64,000 bases of DNA from Neobacillus sp. OS1-2 (GTDB lineage: Bacteria > Bacillota > Bacilli > Bacillales > Cytobacillaceae), in NCBI RefSeq assembly GCF_030915505.1, contig NZ_CP133265.1, forward strand, positions 248,001-312,000. Direction: 5' to 3'. Positions within the stretch are counted from its first letter, which is position 1. Each line of letters opens with the position of its first letter. This document shows positions 18,505 to 28,773 of this stretch, in pieces. Below the pieces are notes generated by a model. That model had not been told where the DNA came from and did no database searches. It saw only the letters and a list, made by a program, of their open reading frames with translations. A program made the translations under genes and the position numbers.

Positions 18505-19068
18505 TTATTTAATTAAGGAGAGTACTTCAGAGCGGGCGATGGCATCATCTGCAAGAACGCCACGAACAGCTGTAGTTATTGTTTTCGAGCCAGGTTTTTT
18601 TACACCGCGCATCGTCATGCACATATGCTCTGCTTCGACTACGACCATAACCCCATGCGGTTCTAATTTCTCCATCATGCTGTTTGCTATGGTCGAGGTA
18701 ATCCGTTCTTGTAGTTGTGGCCTTTTGGCAACTGCCTCTACTGCCCTTGCTAATTTACTTAAACCAGTGACACGCCCATTTCGTGGAATATAAGCGACAT
18801 GCGCTTTTCCGAAGAATGGGACGAGATGGTGTTCACACATCGAATAAAATGGAATATCTTTTACTAACACTAGCTCTTCATGGTCTTCGCTAAAAATAGT
18901 TTCAAAATGCTGTTTTGGATCCTCATTTAATCCGCTGAACACTTCTTCATACATTTTTGCCACTCTTTTTGGTGTATCTAGCAATCCCTCTCGATTTGGG
19001 TTTTCACCGATTGCCTCTAATATTAAACGTACCGCATCTTCGATTTGGGCACGGTTCACTTCTGGCAT
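18505..19068 (-). CDS. folE: GTP cyclohydrolase I
   Basis: A 187-aa enzyme starting folate synthesis from GTP (mtrA in B. subtilis). Zinc and active-site motifs are visible: [20 protein letters not shown] near 74 (Cys and His ligands) and [15 protein letters not shown] near 143 (second Cys ligand). [11 protein letters not shown] is near 99. The ATG follows GGAGG. It is transcribed with mtrB, 38 nt downstream. Confidence 0.97.
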   Translation of the reverse strand: MPEVNRAQIEDAVRLILEAIGENPNREGLLDTPKRVAKMYEEVFSGLNEDPKQHFETIFSEDHEELVLVKDIPFYSMCEHHLVPFFGKAHVAYIPRNGRVTGLSKLARAVEAVAKRPQLQERITSTIANSMMEKLEPHGVMVVVEAEHMCMTMRGVKKPGSKTITTAVRGVLADDAIARSEVLSLIK

Positions 19069-19114
19069 ACTAAATTCCTCCTATGGATATCAATCAAGTA
19101 TAGACAACAACTAC

Positions 19115-19144
19115 ATCTTAGCATAATCCCATCTTTACAGGCAA
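19115..19144 (-). promoter_or_regulatory. Promoter of folE-mtrB
   Basis: Minus-strand TTGCCT (19139-19144) and TAAGAT (19115-19120) are separated by 18 nt, and TGC immediately before the -10 makes it an extended -10. Leader to the folE ATG is about 40 nt. Confidence 0.55.
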
Positions 19145-19191
19145 AAAATCTAACATGAGCATCAACTCTCAACCCTACCATGGAAATAAAA

Positions 19192-19270
19192 TTAGCGAAC
19201 GATCCGTAGTCACCTAATAAAGGGTGTGAGCAGAGCTTGGATCCGCTTTTGCGGCGCTCCGCCCCTTTTC
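19192..19270. other. GC-rich structured intergenic block between hbs and folE
   Basis: This stretch is notably GC-rich compared with the AT-rich flanks and contains short hairpins on the minus strand: CCGC-AAAA-GCGG inside a GGA/TCC clamp (about 19239-19262), and CACC/GGTG around CTTTATTA (about 19214-19230). An 88-codon open frame crosses it but has no credible start site or family features. I cannot tell whether it is an RNA, a repeat or a relic. Confidence 0.4.
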
Positions 19271-19274
19271 CACA

Positions 19275-19311
19275 AAAGAAAAAAGGCCATGGAATTTCCC
19301 ATGACCTTTTT
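19275..19311 (-). terminator. Terminator of hbs
   Basis: The stem AAAAGGTCATGGG/CCATGGCCTTTT (19281-19310, one G-T pair) is followed on the minus strand by a T-rich run; it lies 37 nt beyond the hbs stop. Confidence 0.75.
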
Positions 19312-19347
19312 GCTTTTAGCATGCCGCTTAAAGCAATAATTATGTAA

Positions 19348-19620
19348 TTATTTTACTGCGTCTTTAAGCGCTTTACCTGGTTTAAAAGCTGGTACTTTGC
19401 TAGCAGCGATTTCAATTTCATCGCCAGTTTGAGGGTTACGACCTTTACGCGCTGCGCGCTCACGTACTTCAAAGTTACCAAAACCGATTAATTGGACTTT
19501 ATCACCATTTTTTAAAGCATCTAAAATCGCATCAAAAACAGCATCAACTGCTTTAGTAGCGTCCTTTTTAGAAAGCTCGCTTGCTTCAGCTACTGCATTA
19601 ATAAGTTCAGTCTTGTTCAT
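19348..19620 (-). CDS. hbs: DNA-binding protein HU
   Basis: A 90-aa nucleoid protein of normal length. [20 protein letters not shown] starts the dimerisation helices; [21 protein letters not shown] (about 46-66) is the DNA-grasping beta arm with the conserved RxGRNPx[16 protein letters not shown] ends it. The frame is open to a GTG at 19629, but the ATG at 19620 follows AGGAGG at eight bases and matches HU N-termini. Single gene with its own terminator. Confidence 0.97.
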   Translation of the reverse strand: MNKTELINAVAEASELSKKDATKAVDAVFDAILDALKNGDKVQLIGFGNFEVRERAARKGRNPQTGDEIEIAASKVPAFKPGKALKDAVK

Positions 19621-19942
19621 GCCATTCACCTCCTCCCAAATAAATTATCAAGATTCGTAAATAAGATTACTTATCTACATTTCTAAACAATTTTTCTAAT
19701 TTCTATACGTCATAGCGCGGTTTTATTACCAAAGTAATACATTATGACTACTCTTGCTTAGGTAAATCTACTTTTTTATTGAAAACCCTATGAAATAAAG
19801 GATTCAAGCACTATAACGTAATTCTGTTAAAAGATTATCATAATCAATTAAGCATATCAAGAAGATTTCATGAAATAATGGTAATCTTTTCTTTCATTCA
19901 ACAAAATTCTACCATTTTTGACTCTATTGATGGGAAAATCGC
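19621..19942. other. Upstream region of hbs; no gene seen
   Basis: This 320-nt AT-rich stretch lies between the spoIVA terminator and hbs and contains no credible reading frame. It must hold the hbs promoter or promoters, but I found no -35/-10 pair strong enough to call on the minus strand. Confidence 0.6.
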
Positions 19943-19967
19943 AAAAAAAAGACTCCTAATGGGAGTC
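19943..19967 (-). terminator. Terminator of spoIVA
   Basis: The stem GACTCCC-ATTA-GGAGTC (19951-19967), followed by eight T on the minus strand, begins six bases after the spoIVA stop codon. Confidence 0.85.
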
Positions 19968-19972
19968 GACAG

Positions 19973-21451
19973 CTAGAGGATAATGGCTATTAAGCCTCCA
20001 GATCCTTCATTTATGATTCTCTCTAATGTTTCCTTTAATTTATATCTTGCATTCTCCGGCATCAAGGATAGCTTGGCTTGGATTCCCTCACGGACAATGG
20101 AACTTAAACTGCGCCCAAAGATATCGGAATTCCAAATCGATAGTGGATCGTCCTCGAAGTCCTGCATTAAATAGCGGACAAGCTCTTCGCTTTGTTTTTC
20201 TGTGCCAATAATTGGGGCAAATTCCGATTCAACATCGACTTTAATCATATGAATCGATGGAGCTACTGCTCTCAGTCTCACTCCAAATCTTGCTCCTTGG
20301 CGGATGATTTCCGGTTCTTCAAGACTCATATCAGCTAATGTAGGTGAAGCAATCCCATAGCCTGTTTGTTTAACCATTTTTAAAGCATCCGCAATATGAT
20401 CATATTCGGCTTTGGCATGAGCAAAATCCTGCATTAGTTCCAGCAGATGATCCTTCCCTCTGATTTCTACCCCTACGATCTCTTTTAAAATATCATCATA
20501 TAATTCATCCGGAGCAATTAAATCAATTTCAGCCACCCCTGTGCCCATTTCAATACCAGCTAACCCAGCCCGCTCAATAAATTCAAAGTCACTAAACTGT
20601 TGGACAACATAGTCCACATCTCGTAATCTCTTGATATCTTTTACTGTTTCTTTCACTGCCTCCTGATAGCTTTCACGGAGCCAATGGTTTTCTCGCAGGA
20701 CCATAACCCAGCTTGGTAAGTTGACATTAACTTCAAGCACTGGGAACTCGTATAATGCCTCACGGAGAACGTTGAGAACGTCACTGTCACGCATACTTTC
20801 CACACTCATGGCAATTACAGGGATATCATATTTCTCAGCCAGACTTGATCTCAGTGTTTCCGTACTTGGGTGGTATGGCTGCGCACTGTTCACAACCATA
20901 ATAAATGGCTTACCAACTTCCTTCAGCTCATTTATCACTCTTTCTTCCGCTTCAATATAGTTACTTCTAGGGATTTCACCAATTGTTCCATCGGTTGTAA
21001 CCACTACCCCAATGGTGGAATGTTCTTGGATAACTTTTCTAGTGCCAATTTCAGCGGCTTCATGAAATGGAATCGGCTCTTCATACCAAGGCGTATTGAT
21101 CATTCTCGGACCATTTTCATCCTCATAGCCCTTTGCCCCTGGAACGGTATACCCTACACAGTCTACAAGTCTGATATTCACATTCAGGCCTTCATCAACA
21201 TGAACAGTGGCCGCCTGATTTGGGACAAATTTAGGCTCAGTTGTCATAATTGTTTTTCCCGCAGCACTTTGCGGCAGCTCATCAAGTGCACGGGATCTTT
21301 CAGCCTCACTGTGTATATTCGGTAAAACAACAAGCTCCATAAATTTTTTAATAAATGTTGATTTTCCTGTTCGTACAGCTCCTACTACGCCTAAATAAAT
21401 ATCACCGCCTGTTCTTTCGGCAATATCTTTAAAAATATCGACCTTTTCCAA
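19973..21451 (-). CDS. spoIVA: Spore coat morphogenetic ATPase SpoIVA
   Basis: A 492-aa protein that polymerises on the forespore surface and forms the base of the spore coat. A P-loop GAVRTGKSTFIKKFMEL starts near residue 24, with TEPKFVP near 90 and DCVGYTVPGAKG near 118 acting as the switch region; the central and C-terminal domains follow at normal length. The start is TTG after GGGAGGGG. Sporulation-specific transcription by sigma-E is expected from the family; I could not fix the promoter. Monocistronic. Confidence 0.97.
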   Translation of the reverse strand: MEKVDIFKDIAERTGGDIYLGVVGAVRTGKSTFIKKFMELVVLPNIHSEAERSRALDELPQSAAGKTIMTTEPKFVPNQAATVHVDEGLNVNIRLVDCVGYTVPGAKGYEDENGPRMINTPWYEEPIPFHEAAEIGTRKVIQEHSTIGVVVTTDGTIGEIPRSNYIEAEERVINELKEVGKPFIMVVNSAQPYHPSTETLRSSLAEKYDIPVIAMSVESMRDSDVLNVLREALYEFPVLEVNVNLPSWVMVLRENHWLRESYQEAVKETVKDIKRLRDVDYVVQQFSDFEFIERAGLAGIEMGTGVAEIDLIAPDELYDDILKEIVGVEIRGKDHLLELMQDFAHAKAEYDHIADALKMVKQTGYGIASPTLADMSLEEPEIIRQGARFGVRLRAVAPSIHMIKVDVESEFAPIIGTEKQSEELVRYLMQDFEDDPLSIWNSDIFGRSLSSIVREGIQAKLSLMPENARYKLKETLERIINEGSGGLIAIIL

Positions 21452-21702
21452 GTGATCCCCTCCCGATCATAGAGTAAAGTGGGATAATATCATCCATTTT
21501 AGGTATTTTTGGACAGTATATATTTATGACGTTGTCCTATCTAGTTATGACACTTTTCTAAAATTTTTACCTCCTTACCATAAATTCACCTGGTGCATGC
21601 TTATCTGTATTTCGCTGAACATTTAATTTTATGGAGGGTTTCTAACCATAGTCACGAATATTAGCCTATAAAGGCCAATACCACGATTTTATTTTTCCAC
21701 AT

Positions 21703-21746
21703 AAAAAAAACCCTTCTCCTACAATATATTTCTGTGGAGAAGGGTT
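21703..21746 (-). terminator. Terminator of yphE-yphF
   Basis: The stem AACCCTTCTCC/GGAGAAGGGTT (21709-21746) with a 16-nt loop and a following run of T on the minus strand lies directly after the yphF stop. Confidence 0.82.
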
Positions 21747-21750
21747 ATGA

Positions 21751-22461
21751 CTATTCTTCTAAAAATACAGGCTCTTTGCTTTTTGAATCGACTGTGTAAG
21801 GCAATGAATATGCCGGAACAAACATTGAATCCTCCACTAAAATGGAACGAATATCTTCGCCCGGATTCAGATTTGCGTTCGTGTCCTTAAGTGCCTGATA
21901 AAGATCTGGCCGGTAATCCACGTATATTTCAGCGTCGCCCGATACAACCAATGAGAGGTTCTGATTTGTATATGGGCTAACAACATATGGTGGCTTCTCA
22001 TACCCTAATTGTTTATAATCTAGTGAAAATACATTTTTAGCAATCTGTTTTTTATAAGGAGGAAACCCGTTCGATTTTATTCTTAATTTAATATCACGAA
22101 TGGTATCAGTCATCCGTAAGTCAAATAATTTAACGGTTGGATTCGTCTCCACATCAACGAGGACGTATTGAAATACCCCCCCGCTTTCAAAAGCATTTCC
22201 CGGCGGTTCAGACATATATTGTGGAGCGATCTTTTTAAATTCAATCGGATATTTCTGAAAGATTGGTGTATTCGCATCCCTTGTTTTAATTGGCAGGATG
22301 CCATCATTGTCCTTTTTAAAATCATCAACAGCTGTTTGGACTGCTTGGATTTGATCTTTATAAGGGGTTTGATTCTGTGCTAAATCTTCTTTTGGGTACA
22401 TACATCCGGACAATAGCATAACGGTTACAACTAGAAAATAGCCCAGCCATTTTTTTTTCAT
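21751..22461 (-). CDS. yphF: Putative lipoprotein YphF
   Basis: A 236-aa protein with a lipoprotein signal peptide: KKK, a hydrophobic run, then the lipobox LLSGC with Cys at residue 20. The mature part is soluble and shows no catalytic motif. Similar YphF proteins lie between spoIVA and gpsA in Bacillus. ATG follows AAAGGTGA. It is 32 nt after yphE and probably co-transcribed. Function unknown. Confidence 0.85.
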   Translation of the reverse strand: MKKKWLGYFLVVTVMLLSGCMYPKEDLAQNQTPYKDQIQAVQTAVDDFKKDNDGILPIKTRDANTPIFQKYPIEFKKIAPQYMSEPPGNAFESGGVFQYVLVDVETNPTVKLFDLRMTDTIRDIKLRIKSNGFPPYKKQIAKNVFSLDYKQLGYEKPPYVVSPYTNQNLSLVVSGDAEIYVDYRPDLYQALKDTNANLNPGEDIRSILVEDSMFVPAYSLPYTVDSKSKEPVFLEE

Positions 22462-22493
22462 AAAATCACCTTTTATCTATGTAATTAATCCCG

Positions 22494-22679
22494 TTATCCG
22501 AGGAATACAATCAATAGGCTCAATCCGGCAACAATCAAAAATACATATGCAATGATCGCTGTGATAACCCGAAGAACCCCTCTTAACTTATACCTGCTAA
22601 AATAAATCGTTATAATGGCAAGAAACATAAGCGCCATACCAGCAACCGATATCCACATTTTTATCATACCTGGCGACAA
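22494..22679 (-). CDS. yphE: DUF2768 small membrane protein YphE
   Basis: A 61-aa protein consisting of two membrane segments (about 6-27 and 37-60) joined by a short basic loop (SRYKLRG). It matches DUF2768, typically found beside gpsA and yphF in spore formers. The start is TTG after AAGGGGGAATGAAG. Function is not established. Confidence 0.8.
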   Translation of the reverse strand: MSPGMIKMWISVAGMALMFLAIITIYFSRYKLRGVLRVITAIIAYVFLIVAGLSLLIVFLG

Positions 22680-22707
22680 ACTTCATTCCCCCTTTTCCGA
22701 CTGCTAT

Positions 22708-22780
22708 TATAGCACAAGAAGTGCGAAGTCACTAGCTGTTGGGGCGCAAATAGCAGGACAAATCTCAAAGTCGATGTTTA
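22708..22780 (+). repeat. Degenerate fragment of the dispersed fold-back repeat
   Basis: Plus-strand order GTGCGAAG, CACTAGC, GGGGCGC, AGGACAAATCTCAAAGTC follows the right half of the full element at 8450-8505 (AGCGAAG, CACTAGCC, GGGCGC, AGACAATTCTCGAAGTC) with several substitutions. It is placed between the gpsA terminator and yphE. Confidence 0.55.
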
Positions 22781-22790
22781 TTATCACAAC

Positions 22791-22830
22791 AAAAAAACTG
22801 AAGTAAAGAGGGGCGAATTCTCTACTTCAG
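22791..22830 (-). terminator. Terminator downstream of der-gpsA
   Basis: The stem CTGAAGTA-AGA/TCT-TACTTCAG (22798-22830) is followed on the minus strand by seven T. It is 124 nt past the gpsA stop; nothing convincing is encoded in that gap. Confidence 0.8.
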
Positions 22831-22953
22831 ATCATTAGACTAAATAACCCAATCTCCAGCGTCATCCTAACAGGATGCTTCGTTGCATTGTATGCAGCAA
22901 AGATAAAAAGCGCGTCAGGAGAACGCCTAATTTAATCATGAAAAGGCATATTT

Positions 22954-24009
22954 TTAGTCTTCAGTATATTTTTCATCCAAAACATTTACTAAATCTTCCA
23001 TCTCATGTGTTTTGCCACGAGCCATTAACACATCCACGGCATCCTTCGGATTTTTACCGTTAAATAAAACATTATAAAGTGCAGTGGTTATGGGCATATT
23101 GACATCATATTTTTCAGCTAATTGATAGGCCGCCTTCGTTGTTCTGACTCCCTCAACAACCATTCCCATGTTAGCAAGTACTTCATCAAGTGTTTGTCCC
23201 TTACCAAGCAAATTACCGGCTCTCCAGTTCCTTGAATGGACGCTTGTACAGGTAACAATTAAATCACCTATTCCAGTTAATCCGGAAAATGTTAGTGGAT
23301 TGGCGCCCATTTTTGTCCCAAGACGGGCTATTTCCGCTAATCCTCGGGTCATTAAAGCTGCCTTGGCGTTATCACCATAGCCAAGTCCATCCGTAATGCC
23401 AGCTGCTAAAGCAATGATATTCTTTAAGGCACCACCAATTTCAACTCCGATTACATCAGAATTCGTGTATACCCGAAAATTGTGGTTGATAAATAAATCT
23501 TGAATTTTTACAGCAGCTTCCATATTTTCAGAAGCGACTGTTACCGTTGTTGGATGCCTAAGGCTAACCTCTTCAGCATGACTTGGGCCTGAAAGGACAA
23601 CAACATCTTTTAAGAGTTCTTTCGGTATTTCTTCCTTAATCATTTCCGTGATGCGTAAAAGAGTATCAGGCTCAATTCCTTTACTTACATGGGCGATCGT
23701 GATAGGGCCTGCTTGTACGGCACGGATTTTCCCAAGAACTTCACGGATAGCCTTTGTCGGAACCGCTAAGATAACCGTTTCCACTCCTACAAAAGCATCA
23801 CTTAAAGAAGCAAAGCCGACAATTAATTCCGGAAGTGCAATTTCAGGTAAATATTTTTTGTTCGTGTGAAATTCATTGATTTCCTTCACCTGGTCTTCAT
23901 TATGACTCCATAATCGAACTTCGTGTGCATTATCCGCCAGCACAATTGCCAGCGCTGTTCCCCAGCTCCCAGCACCTACAACTGCTATGGCTGCTTTTTT
24001 ATCCTGCAT
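22954..24009 (-). CDS. gpsA: NAD(P)-dependent glycerol-3-phosphate dehydrogenase
   Basis: A 351-aa enzyme reducing dihydroxyacetone phosphate to sn-glycerol-3-phosphate for phospholipids. The N-terminal Rossmann motif [13 protein letters not shown] starts near residue 8, the active-site Lys lies in [23 protein letters not shown] (near 190), and [11 protein letters not shown] is near the end. The ATG at 24009 gives family length; the longer open frame overlaps der. It is 22 nt after der. Confidence 0.96.
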   Translation of the reverse strand: MQDKKAAIAVVGAGSWGTALAIVLADNAHEVRLWSHNEDQVKEINEFHTNKKYLPEIALPELIVGFASLSDAFVGVETVILAVPTKAIREVLGKIRAVQAGPITIAHVSKGIEPDTLLRITEMIKEEIPKELLKDVVVLSGPSHAEEVSLRHPTTVTVASENMEAAVKIQDLFINHNFRVYTNSDVIGVEIGGALKNIIALAAGITDGLGYGDNAKAALMTRGLAEIARLGTKMGANPLTFSGLTGIGDLIVTCTSVHSRNWRAGNLLGKGQTLDEVLANMGMVVEGVRTTKAAYQLAEKYDVNMPITTALYNVLFNGKNPKDAVDVLMARGKTHEMEDLVNVLDEKYTED

Positions 24010-24031
24010 GAAATATACACCCGCCTTATCT

Positions 24032-25342
24032 TTATTTTCTTTCTCTCGCATAAATTTTGATAGGGGTTCCCTCGAATCCAAAGGCGTCTCTAATTCGATT
24101 CTCTAGAAAGCGCTCATAGGAAAAATGCATTAATTCAGGTTCATTGACAAAGACCACAAATGTTGGAGGTTTGATGGCCACTTGGGTAGCATAGTAAATT
24201 TTCAAACGTTTCCCTTTATCTTGCGGAGTCGGATTCATAGCAATTGCGTCCATAATCACATCATTTAAGACACTTGTTTCAACCCGCATAGAGTGATTTT
24301 CACTTGCGGTATTGATCATTGGCAGCAGGGTATGGATTCGTTTTTTCGTTTTAGCTGATAAAAACACGATTGGCGCATAACTTAGAAATAGGAAATGTTC
24401 CCTTATCTTTTGTTCAAGCTCTTTCATCGTCTTCTCATCTTTATCTATCGCATCCCATTTATTGACCACGATAACAACGGCACGCCCCGCCTCGTGGGCA
24501 TAACCGGCAATCTTCTTGTCCTGCTCAATGATTCCCTCTTCTGCGTTAATAACCACAAGAACAACATCAGAACGTTCAATCGCTCTCAGCGCACGGAGAA
24601 CACTATATTTTTCAGTTGTTTCATACACTTTGCCTTTTTTTCTAATTCCTGCGGTATCGATGATGACATATTTTTCACCATTATACGTATATGGGGAATC
24701 GACGGCATCACGTGTTGTACCGGCAATATCGCTGACGATTACTCGATCTTCACCCAAAATAGCATTAACTAGTGATGACTTTCCGACATTTGGCCGACCA
24801 ATTAAAGAAAACTTAATCACATCGTCATCATAATCCAATTGTTTGTTTTTTGGAAAGTGTTTTGCTGCCTCGTCCAATAAATCGCCAAGACCCAGTCCAT
24901 GAGAACCAGAAATAGGAATGGGTTCACCAAAACCAAGTGCATAAAAATCATAAATTAGTTCGCGCATTTCGGGGTTGTCGATCTTATTAACCCCCAACAC
25001 AATCGGCTTTTTCGATTTATATAATATTTTTGCTACTTCTTCATCTGCGGCAGTTACTCCTTCTCGACCATTTGTTAAGAAAATAATCACATCTGCCTCA
25101 TCAATCGCCACTTCTGCCTGCTGACGAATTTGTTCTAGAAACGGCTCATCACCAATATCAATTCCACCTGTATCGATAATATTAAATTCATGTGTCAACC
25201 ACTCACCTGAACTATAAATACGATCTCTTGTTACCCCAGGAATATCTTCAACGATGGAAATACGTTCACCGGCAATTCGATTAAAAATTGTTGATTTTCC
25301 AACGTTGGGACGCCCTACAATGGCAATAACTGGTTTTACCAT
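24032..25342 (-). CDS. der: Ribosome biogenesis GTPase Der (EngA)
   Basis: A 436-aa double-GTPase required for 50S assembly. It has two G domains, each with a P-loop ([12 protein letters not shown] near 9; [12 protein letters not shown] near 184), DTGG and DTAG switch motifs, and NKxD boxes (NKID near 118, NKWD near 294), followed by a KH-like C-terminal domain. The ATG at 25342 gives [15 protein letters not shown] and the exact B. subtilis length; upstream in-frame codons to 25354 are rejected for spacing. Confidence 0.97.
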   Translation of the reverse strand: MVKPVIAIVGRPNVGKSTIFNRIAGERISIVEDIPGVTRDRIYSSGEWLTHEFNIIDTGGIDIGDEPFLEQIRQQAEVAIDEADVIIFLTNGREGVTAADEEVAKILYKSKKPIVLGVNKIDNPEMRELIYDFYALGFGEPIPISGSHGLGLGDLLDEAAKHFPKNKQLDYDDDVIKFSLIGRPNVGKSSLVNAILGEDRVIVSDIAGTTRDAVDSPYTYNGEKYVIIDTAGIRKKGKVYETTEKYSVLRALRAIERSDVVLVVINAEEGIIEQDKKIAGYAHEAGRAVVIVVNKWDAIDKDEKTMKELEQKIREHFLFLSYAPIVFLSAKTKKRIHTLLPMINTASENHSMRVETSVLNDVIMDAIAMNPTPQDKGKRLKIYYATQVAIKPPTFVVFVNEPELMHFSYERFLENRIRDAFGFEGTPIKIYARERK

Positions 25343-25416
25343 TCTGATCGCCATCCTTTCTTATATTAAAAAAATTTATTGTTATGTTAGCAAATCATCC
25401 ATAAGTTCTTATTAAG

Positions 25417-25446
25417 TAAAGAAACCCTTCTGTCATCTAGAAGGGC
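25417..25446 (-). terminator. Weak terminator after yphA
   Basis: The perfect stem CCCTTCT/AGAAGGG (25425-25445) is followed on the minus strand by TTTCTTT. The interrupted T-run makes it weaker than the others, so some readthrough to der is possible. Confidence 0.6.
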
Positions 25447-25508
25447 CTAACTTTATTATTTTATCAATGTTAACCCTTTCCCGCAATGGAAACCTCATAA
25501 GAGTTTTT

Positions 25509-26117
25509 TTAGGTAGATTTTTGCTTTCCTTTTTCAAAAAAGTGAAAATGACTTTGGAATATACTTCCTGCATTTTCTAAAAAGCTCCATCCAACGAGCA
25601 ACACAACAAGTAAGGCACAAACATCTAAATACTCAAATGCTCCAATTGGATATGGAAAGGGAAACTTATTTAGGATAAATGCATATAAAAACTCACCCTG
25701 CATGGTGCCGATTATGATAATCAGCAATCGTCCTTTTAATGTTTTTTGCAAAAGGATGGCAAGGTACCCAAAAACAATTCCCATCATCCATTCCTTCTTA
25801 AAAATGATCCAAATAGGATCAAAGATTTCAAATAAATGAAAGGTTACATAGGCGATGGAAACGATTAATGAACAAATAAAATAGTAGATAATTGCTCCTC
25901 GTTTTTCCTTGATTAAAAAGAAATAAGATGTCATTAATAAAAATACACCACTCGCCCTTATTTCAAAGCTCCCCGCCTTAAAATGAAAATTTGACAAATA
26001 CAGCAAGATGAGAATGATAGCTGAGAGTTTTAATCGATATGGACTTTTCTTATTTTGAACAAATGTAAGGAATACCCAAAATGACCAACAAATCCAATAA
26101 AACATGGTGCCTTCCAT
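25509..26117 (-). CDS. yphA: Membrane protein YphA
   Basis: A 202-aa polytopic protein with about six or seven hydrophobic spans and few charged loops. The start at 26117 (MEGTMFYWICWSF) follows AGGAGG at eight bases and resembles YphA of Bacillus, which is linked to spore envelope assembly in B. subtilis. That role is family knowledge only; no motif here demonstrates it. It lies between the divergent ypzI and der, matching B. subtilis order. Confidence 0.75.
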   Translation of the reverse strand: MEGTMFYWICWSFWVFLTFVQNKKSPYRLKLSAIILILLYLSNFHFKAGSFEIRASGVFLLMTSYFFLIKEKRGAIIYYFICSLIVSIAYVTFHLFEIFDPIWIIFKKEWMMGIVFGYLAILLQKTLKGRLLIIIIGTMQGEFLYAFILNKFPFPYPIGAFEYLDVCALLVVLLVGWSFLENAGSIFQSHFHFFEKGKQKST

Positions 26118-26225
26118 TCCATTCACCTCCTATTATCAACATTATTGGTAATCCTTATGTACTTTCATACTTCTTTGAATAATATTTCCAATGTGAATCA
26201 TCTTATTAAGAGGAGGTGTGGATGA

Positions 26226-26366
26226 ATGGGAAGAGACCGCCAAGAAAAAAAGTTAAAAGCTAGTGGAAGAGTGGAGTCAGACCGTGATCAGGCGTTGCAC
26301 TATCCAGGTGCGACCAAGCTATCAGGCCCTGAAGAGGCACGGGGTTTGAATGATGGTAAAAGATAA
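26226..26366 (+). CDS. ypzI: YpzI-family small protein
   Basis: A 46-aa basic, hydrophilic protein beginning MGRDRQEKKLKASGRVESDR and containing HYPGATKLSGPEEAR. The ATG follows AGAGGAGGTG at seven bases. A gene of this type and size lies at the same place between yphA and fni in B. subtilis. It is divergent from yphA and ends at a hairpin shared with fni. No function is known. It is shorter than 60 codons. Confidence 0.8.
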   Translation: MGRDRQEKKLKASGRVESDRDQALHYPGATKLSGPEEARGLNDGKR

Positions 26367-26378
26367 ACACAGACAATG

Positions 26379-26411
26379 AAAAAGCTCTCGCGGATGCGAG
26401 AGCTTTATTTT
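26379..26411. terminator. Bidirectional terminator between ypzI and fni
   Basis: The stem AAAGCTCTCGC/GCGAGAGCTTT with loop GGAT has an A-run and a T-rich stretch on either side. It overlaps the fni stop codon. Confidence 0.82.
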
Positions 26412-27463
26412 ATCCTGCGCTGGCTATATCGTTTTGTATCGATTCCTCTTTGATTCAACCAATGGAATGTTTCACCGGAGATAATAAGTGGAGCATTTTG
26501 TAAATCAGAAATGGTTTTAGCTCCTAATGAAGTCATGATAAAAACTAATTCATTGTGGAGTGTTTCGATTTCTTTCTCTAACGCTTCTAGCCCTTTTTCA
26601 ACAAGAATCCGCAAGAAGAATCCTGCCATGCCAATCCCATTTGCCCCCAGTGCAATCCCCTTTGCAATGTCTAGTCCTGTTAAAAACCCACCGGAGCCAA
26701 TGACAAAGATATTTTCGGATTCACATACTGCCTCGATGATAGAGATGGGCGTCGGGATACCCCATTCATTAAAAAAGGAAAGCGTCCTTTCTCGACGTTT
26801 ATTTTCAATTTCCGCAAAATTAGTCCCTCCGGATCCGCCAACATCTACGGCAGTAACACCCACTGATGAAAGGGTCTCAACTGTTTCCTTTGCCATGCCA
26901 AAGCCTACTTCCTTGACAATGACAGGAACATCCACAGCATTGACAAGATTCTCAATTCTTTTTAAGGCATTGGTAAAATTCCGATCACCCTCGGGCATGG
27001 TCAGTTCTTGTATGACATTTAAATGTATTTGCAGGGCATTGGCCGCAATCATATCGATCGCCCTTTTGGCATGATCCGCTGTTGCCTCGCTACCTAAATT
27101 AGCTACTATAATCCCTTTGGGGTTCTCTTTTCGAACCACCTCATACGTATATCGCTCACCCTTATCCTTTAAAGCAGACATTTGTGAACCAACAGCCATC
27201 GCTAGCCCGGTATTTTTTGCAGCAATTGCTAATTCTTTATTAATTTGATAGGTTTTTTCACCGCCACCACCTGTCATTGCATTGATAAAAATTGGCGAAC
27301 TTAAAGAAAGTTCGCCAATTGAGTGGTCTAGCCGAACATCATTCACACTGATATTCGGCAGGCTTTGATGAATAAATTTGATTTCGTCGAAAACTGATGA
27401 ATTGTTTTCCCTTTTTTGTAAAGCAAAGCGAATGTGATCCCATTTTCGTTCAGATCTAGACAC
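26405..27463 (-). CDS. fni: Type 2 isopentenyl-diphosphate isomerase
   Basis: A 352-aa FMN-dependent enzyme interconverting IPP and DMAPP. The family pattern is clear: [12 protein letters not shown] at the N-terminus, [20 protein letters not shown] near 62, [16 protein letters not shown] near 185, [14 protein letters not shown] near 206 and [21 protein letters not shown] near 258-278. The frame opens at an ATG (27475) overlapping the ypfD stop as TAATG; I prefer the GTG at 27463, preceded by GGTGAT and aligning with family N-termini. The choice is uncertain. Confidence 0.95.
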   Translation of the reverse strand: MSRSERKWDHIRFALQKRENNSSVFDEIKFIHQSLPNISVNDVRLDHSIGELSLSSPIFINAMTGGGGEKTYQINKELAIAAKNTGLAMAVGSQMSALKDKGERYTYEVVRKENPKGIIVANLGSEATADHAKRAIDMIAANALQIHLNVIQELTMPEGDRNFTNALKRIENLVNAVDVPVIVKEVGFGMAKETVETLSSVGVTAVDVGGSGGTNFAEIENKRRERTLSFFNEWGIPTPISIIEAVCESENIFVIGSGGFLTGLDIAKGIALGANGIGMAGFFLRILVEKGLEALEKEIETLHNELVFIMTSLGAKTISDLQNAPLIISGETFHWLNQRGIDTKRYSQRRIK

Positions 27464-27474
27464 AAAAATCACCA

Positions 27475-28614
27475 TTATTTTCTTAGATTCTTTAACTTAT
27501 CGCCAATAACCTCACCAAGCTGAAAGCCTTTTGATTCCTCCGGAAGCTCATAATCGAAGTTCCCATCGTCCTCTTTCTCAAGCAATTCTTTAATGCTTAA
27601 TGATAATCGCTGATCTTGTTCGTTAGCATCAAGCACCTTTACTTTAACATCTTGCCCTTCTTTTAGAACCTCATGCGGTGTTCCAATGTGTTTATGCGCA
27701 ATTTGAGAAATATGAACAAGACCTTCTACACCAGGGAAAACTTCGACAAATGCACCATATGAGACTAATCTTTTTACTTTCCCATCTAAAATACTGCCTT
27801 TTGGTGCCTTTTCAGAAATATTGGACCATGGCCCAGGTAGTGTTTCTTTTATTGATAAAGAAATTCTTTCATTATCACGGTCAACACTTAATACCTTTAC
27901 TTGAACCTGTTGCCCTTCTTGAACTACATCTGTTGGTTTTTCCACATGTTCATAGGATAATTGTGATATGTGCACTAGACCGTCAATGCCGCCAATGTCA
28001 ACAAATGCACCAAAGTCTGTAATTCTTTGGACTGTCCCATCGATTACTTGACCCACTTTTAGTGCACCAAGAATATTTTGTTTTTGTTTTCCCTTTTCTT
28101 GCTCCACAACTGCACGATGTGAAAGGATTAAGCGGTTCTTTTCTTTATCAAGTTCAACAATTTTAAAGGAGAGTGTACGTCCTTTGTAATCGCTAAAATC
28201 CTCGACAAAATGTGCTTCTACAAGGGAAGCAGGAACAAATCCACGGACTCCAAGATCCACAACAAGGCCGCCTTTAACAACGTCCTTTACTTCCGTTTCA
28301 AAGATTTCGCCATTTTGGAATTGTTGTTCTAGATGCTCCCAGGCTTTTTCTGCATCAACTTTCCTTTTTGAAAGGATAAGTGCTTCTTCCTCAACTTTTA
28401 CAACTTCCAGCTCTAACTCATCCCCTTCAGAAGCAGCATCGGATGCTTTTTCAATATGAAGGCTTGATAATTCACTGATTGGGATTATCCCATCTAATTT
28501 ACTGCCTTGAACAGCCACAAGCACCTGTTTTTCTTCGACCTTCGTAACTTGTCCGGTTACTTTATCCCCAATTTCAAAGTTCTTCACTTCTACTTGATTT
28601 AATTCTTCCGACAT
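27475..28614 (-). CDS. ypfD: 30S ribosomal protein S1 homolog YpfD
   Basis: The 379-aa protein contains four S1 RNA-binding domains at about residues 15-85, 103-168, 186-255 and 272-341 (for example [33 protein letters not shown]). Gram-negative S1 usually has six; the shorter form is typical of Bacillus and is not an essential ribosome component. ATG has a perfect AGGAGG site. The stop overlaps the fni ATG candidate. A 159-nt gap upstream separates it from plsC. Confidence 0.94.
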   Translation of the reverse strand: MSEELNQVEVKNFEIGDKVTGQVTKVEEKQVLVAVQGSKLDGIIPISELSSLHIEKASDAASEGDELELEVVKVEEEALILSKRKVDAEKAWEHLEQQFQNGEIFETEVKDVVKGGLVVDLGVRGFVPASLVEAHFVEDFSDYKGRTLSFKIVELDKEKNRLILSHRAVVEQEKGKQKQNILGALKVGQVIDGTVQRITDFGAFVDIGGIDGLVHISQLSYEHVEKPTDVVQEGQQVQVKVLSVDRDNERISLSIKETLPGPWSNISEKAPKGSILDGKVKRLVSYGAFVEVFPGVEGLVHISQIAHKHIGTPHEVLKEGQDVKVKVLDANEQDQRLSLSIKELLEKEDDGNFDYELPEESKGFQLGEVIGDKLKNLRK

Positions 28615-28773
28615 ATGTATTCCTCCTTAATCCATTTACTCCAAAATCTATATATGATCTGGCGTATGCAGCACAGCAGACACCACATATAAAACAAATC
28701 AATTGCAGAGAATATTCAAAAAAAATCTCTTTTTAATAACTTCTTACAAATAGGCTATTTTGTCAAGCAGAAC

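Noticed and set aside
19056-19322. 88-codon minus-strand open frame between hbs and folE
   Set aside because: It overlaps the hbs terminator and the folE promoter, has a Cys/Phe-rich random composition, and ends inside folE.
20870-21325. 151-codon plus-strand open frame
   Set aside because: It lies antisense within spoIVA, with no start signal; it is a shadow frame.
22833-22953. Possible small gene (26 codons) on the minus strand after gpsA
   Set aside because: An ATG frame exists but has no ribosome-binding site and stops early; the region fits a simple 3' UTR.
26511-27074. 187-codon plus-strand open frame
   Set aside because: Antisense to fni; low-complexity Ser/Pro/Thr composition typical of a shadow frame.
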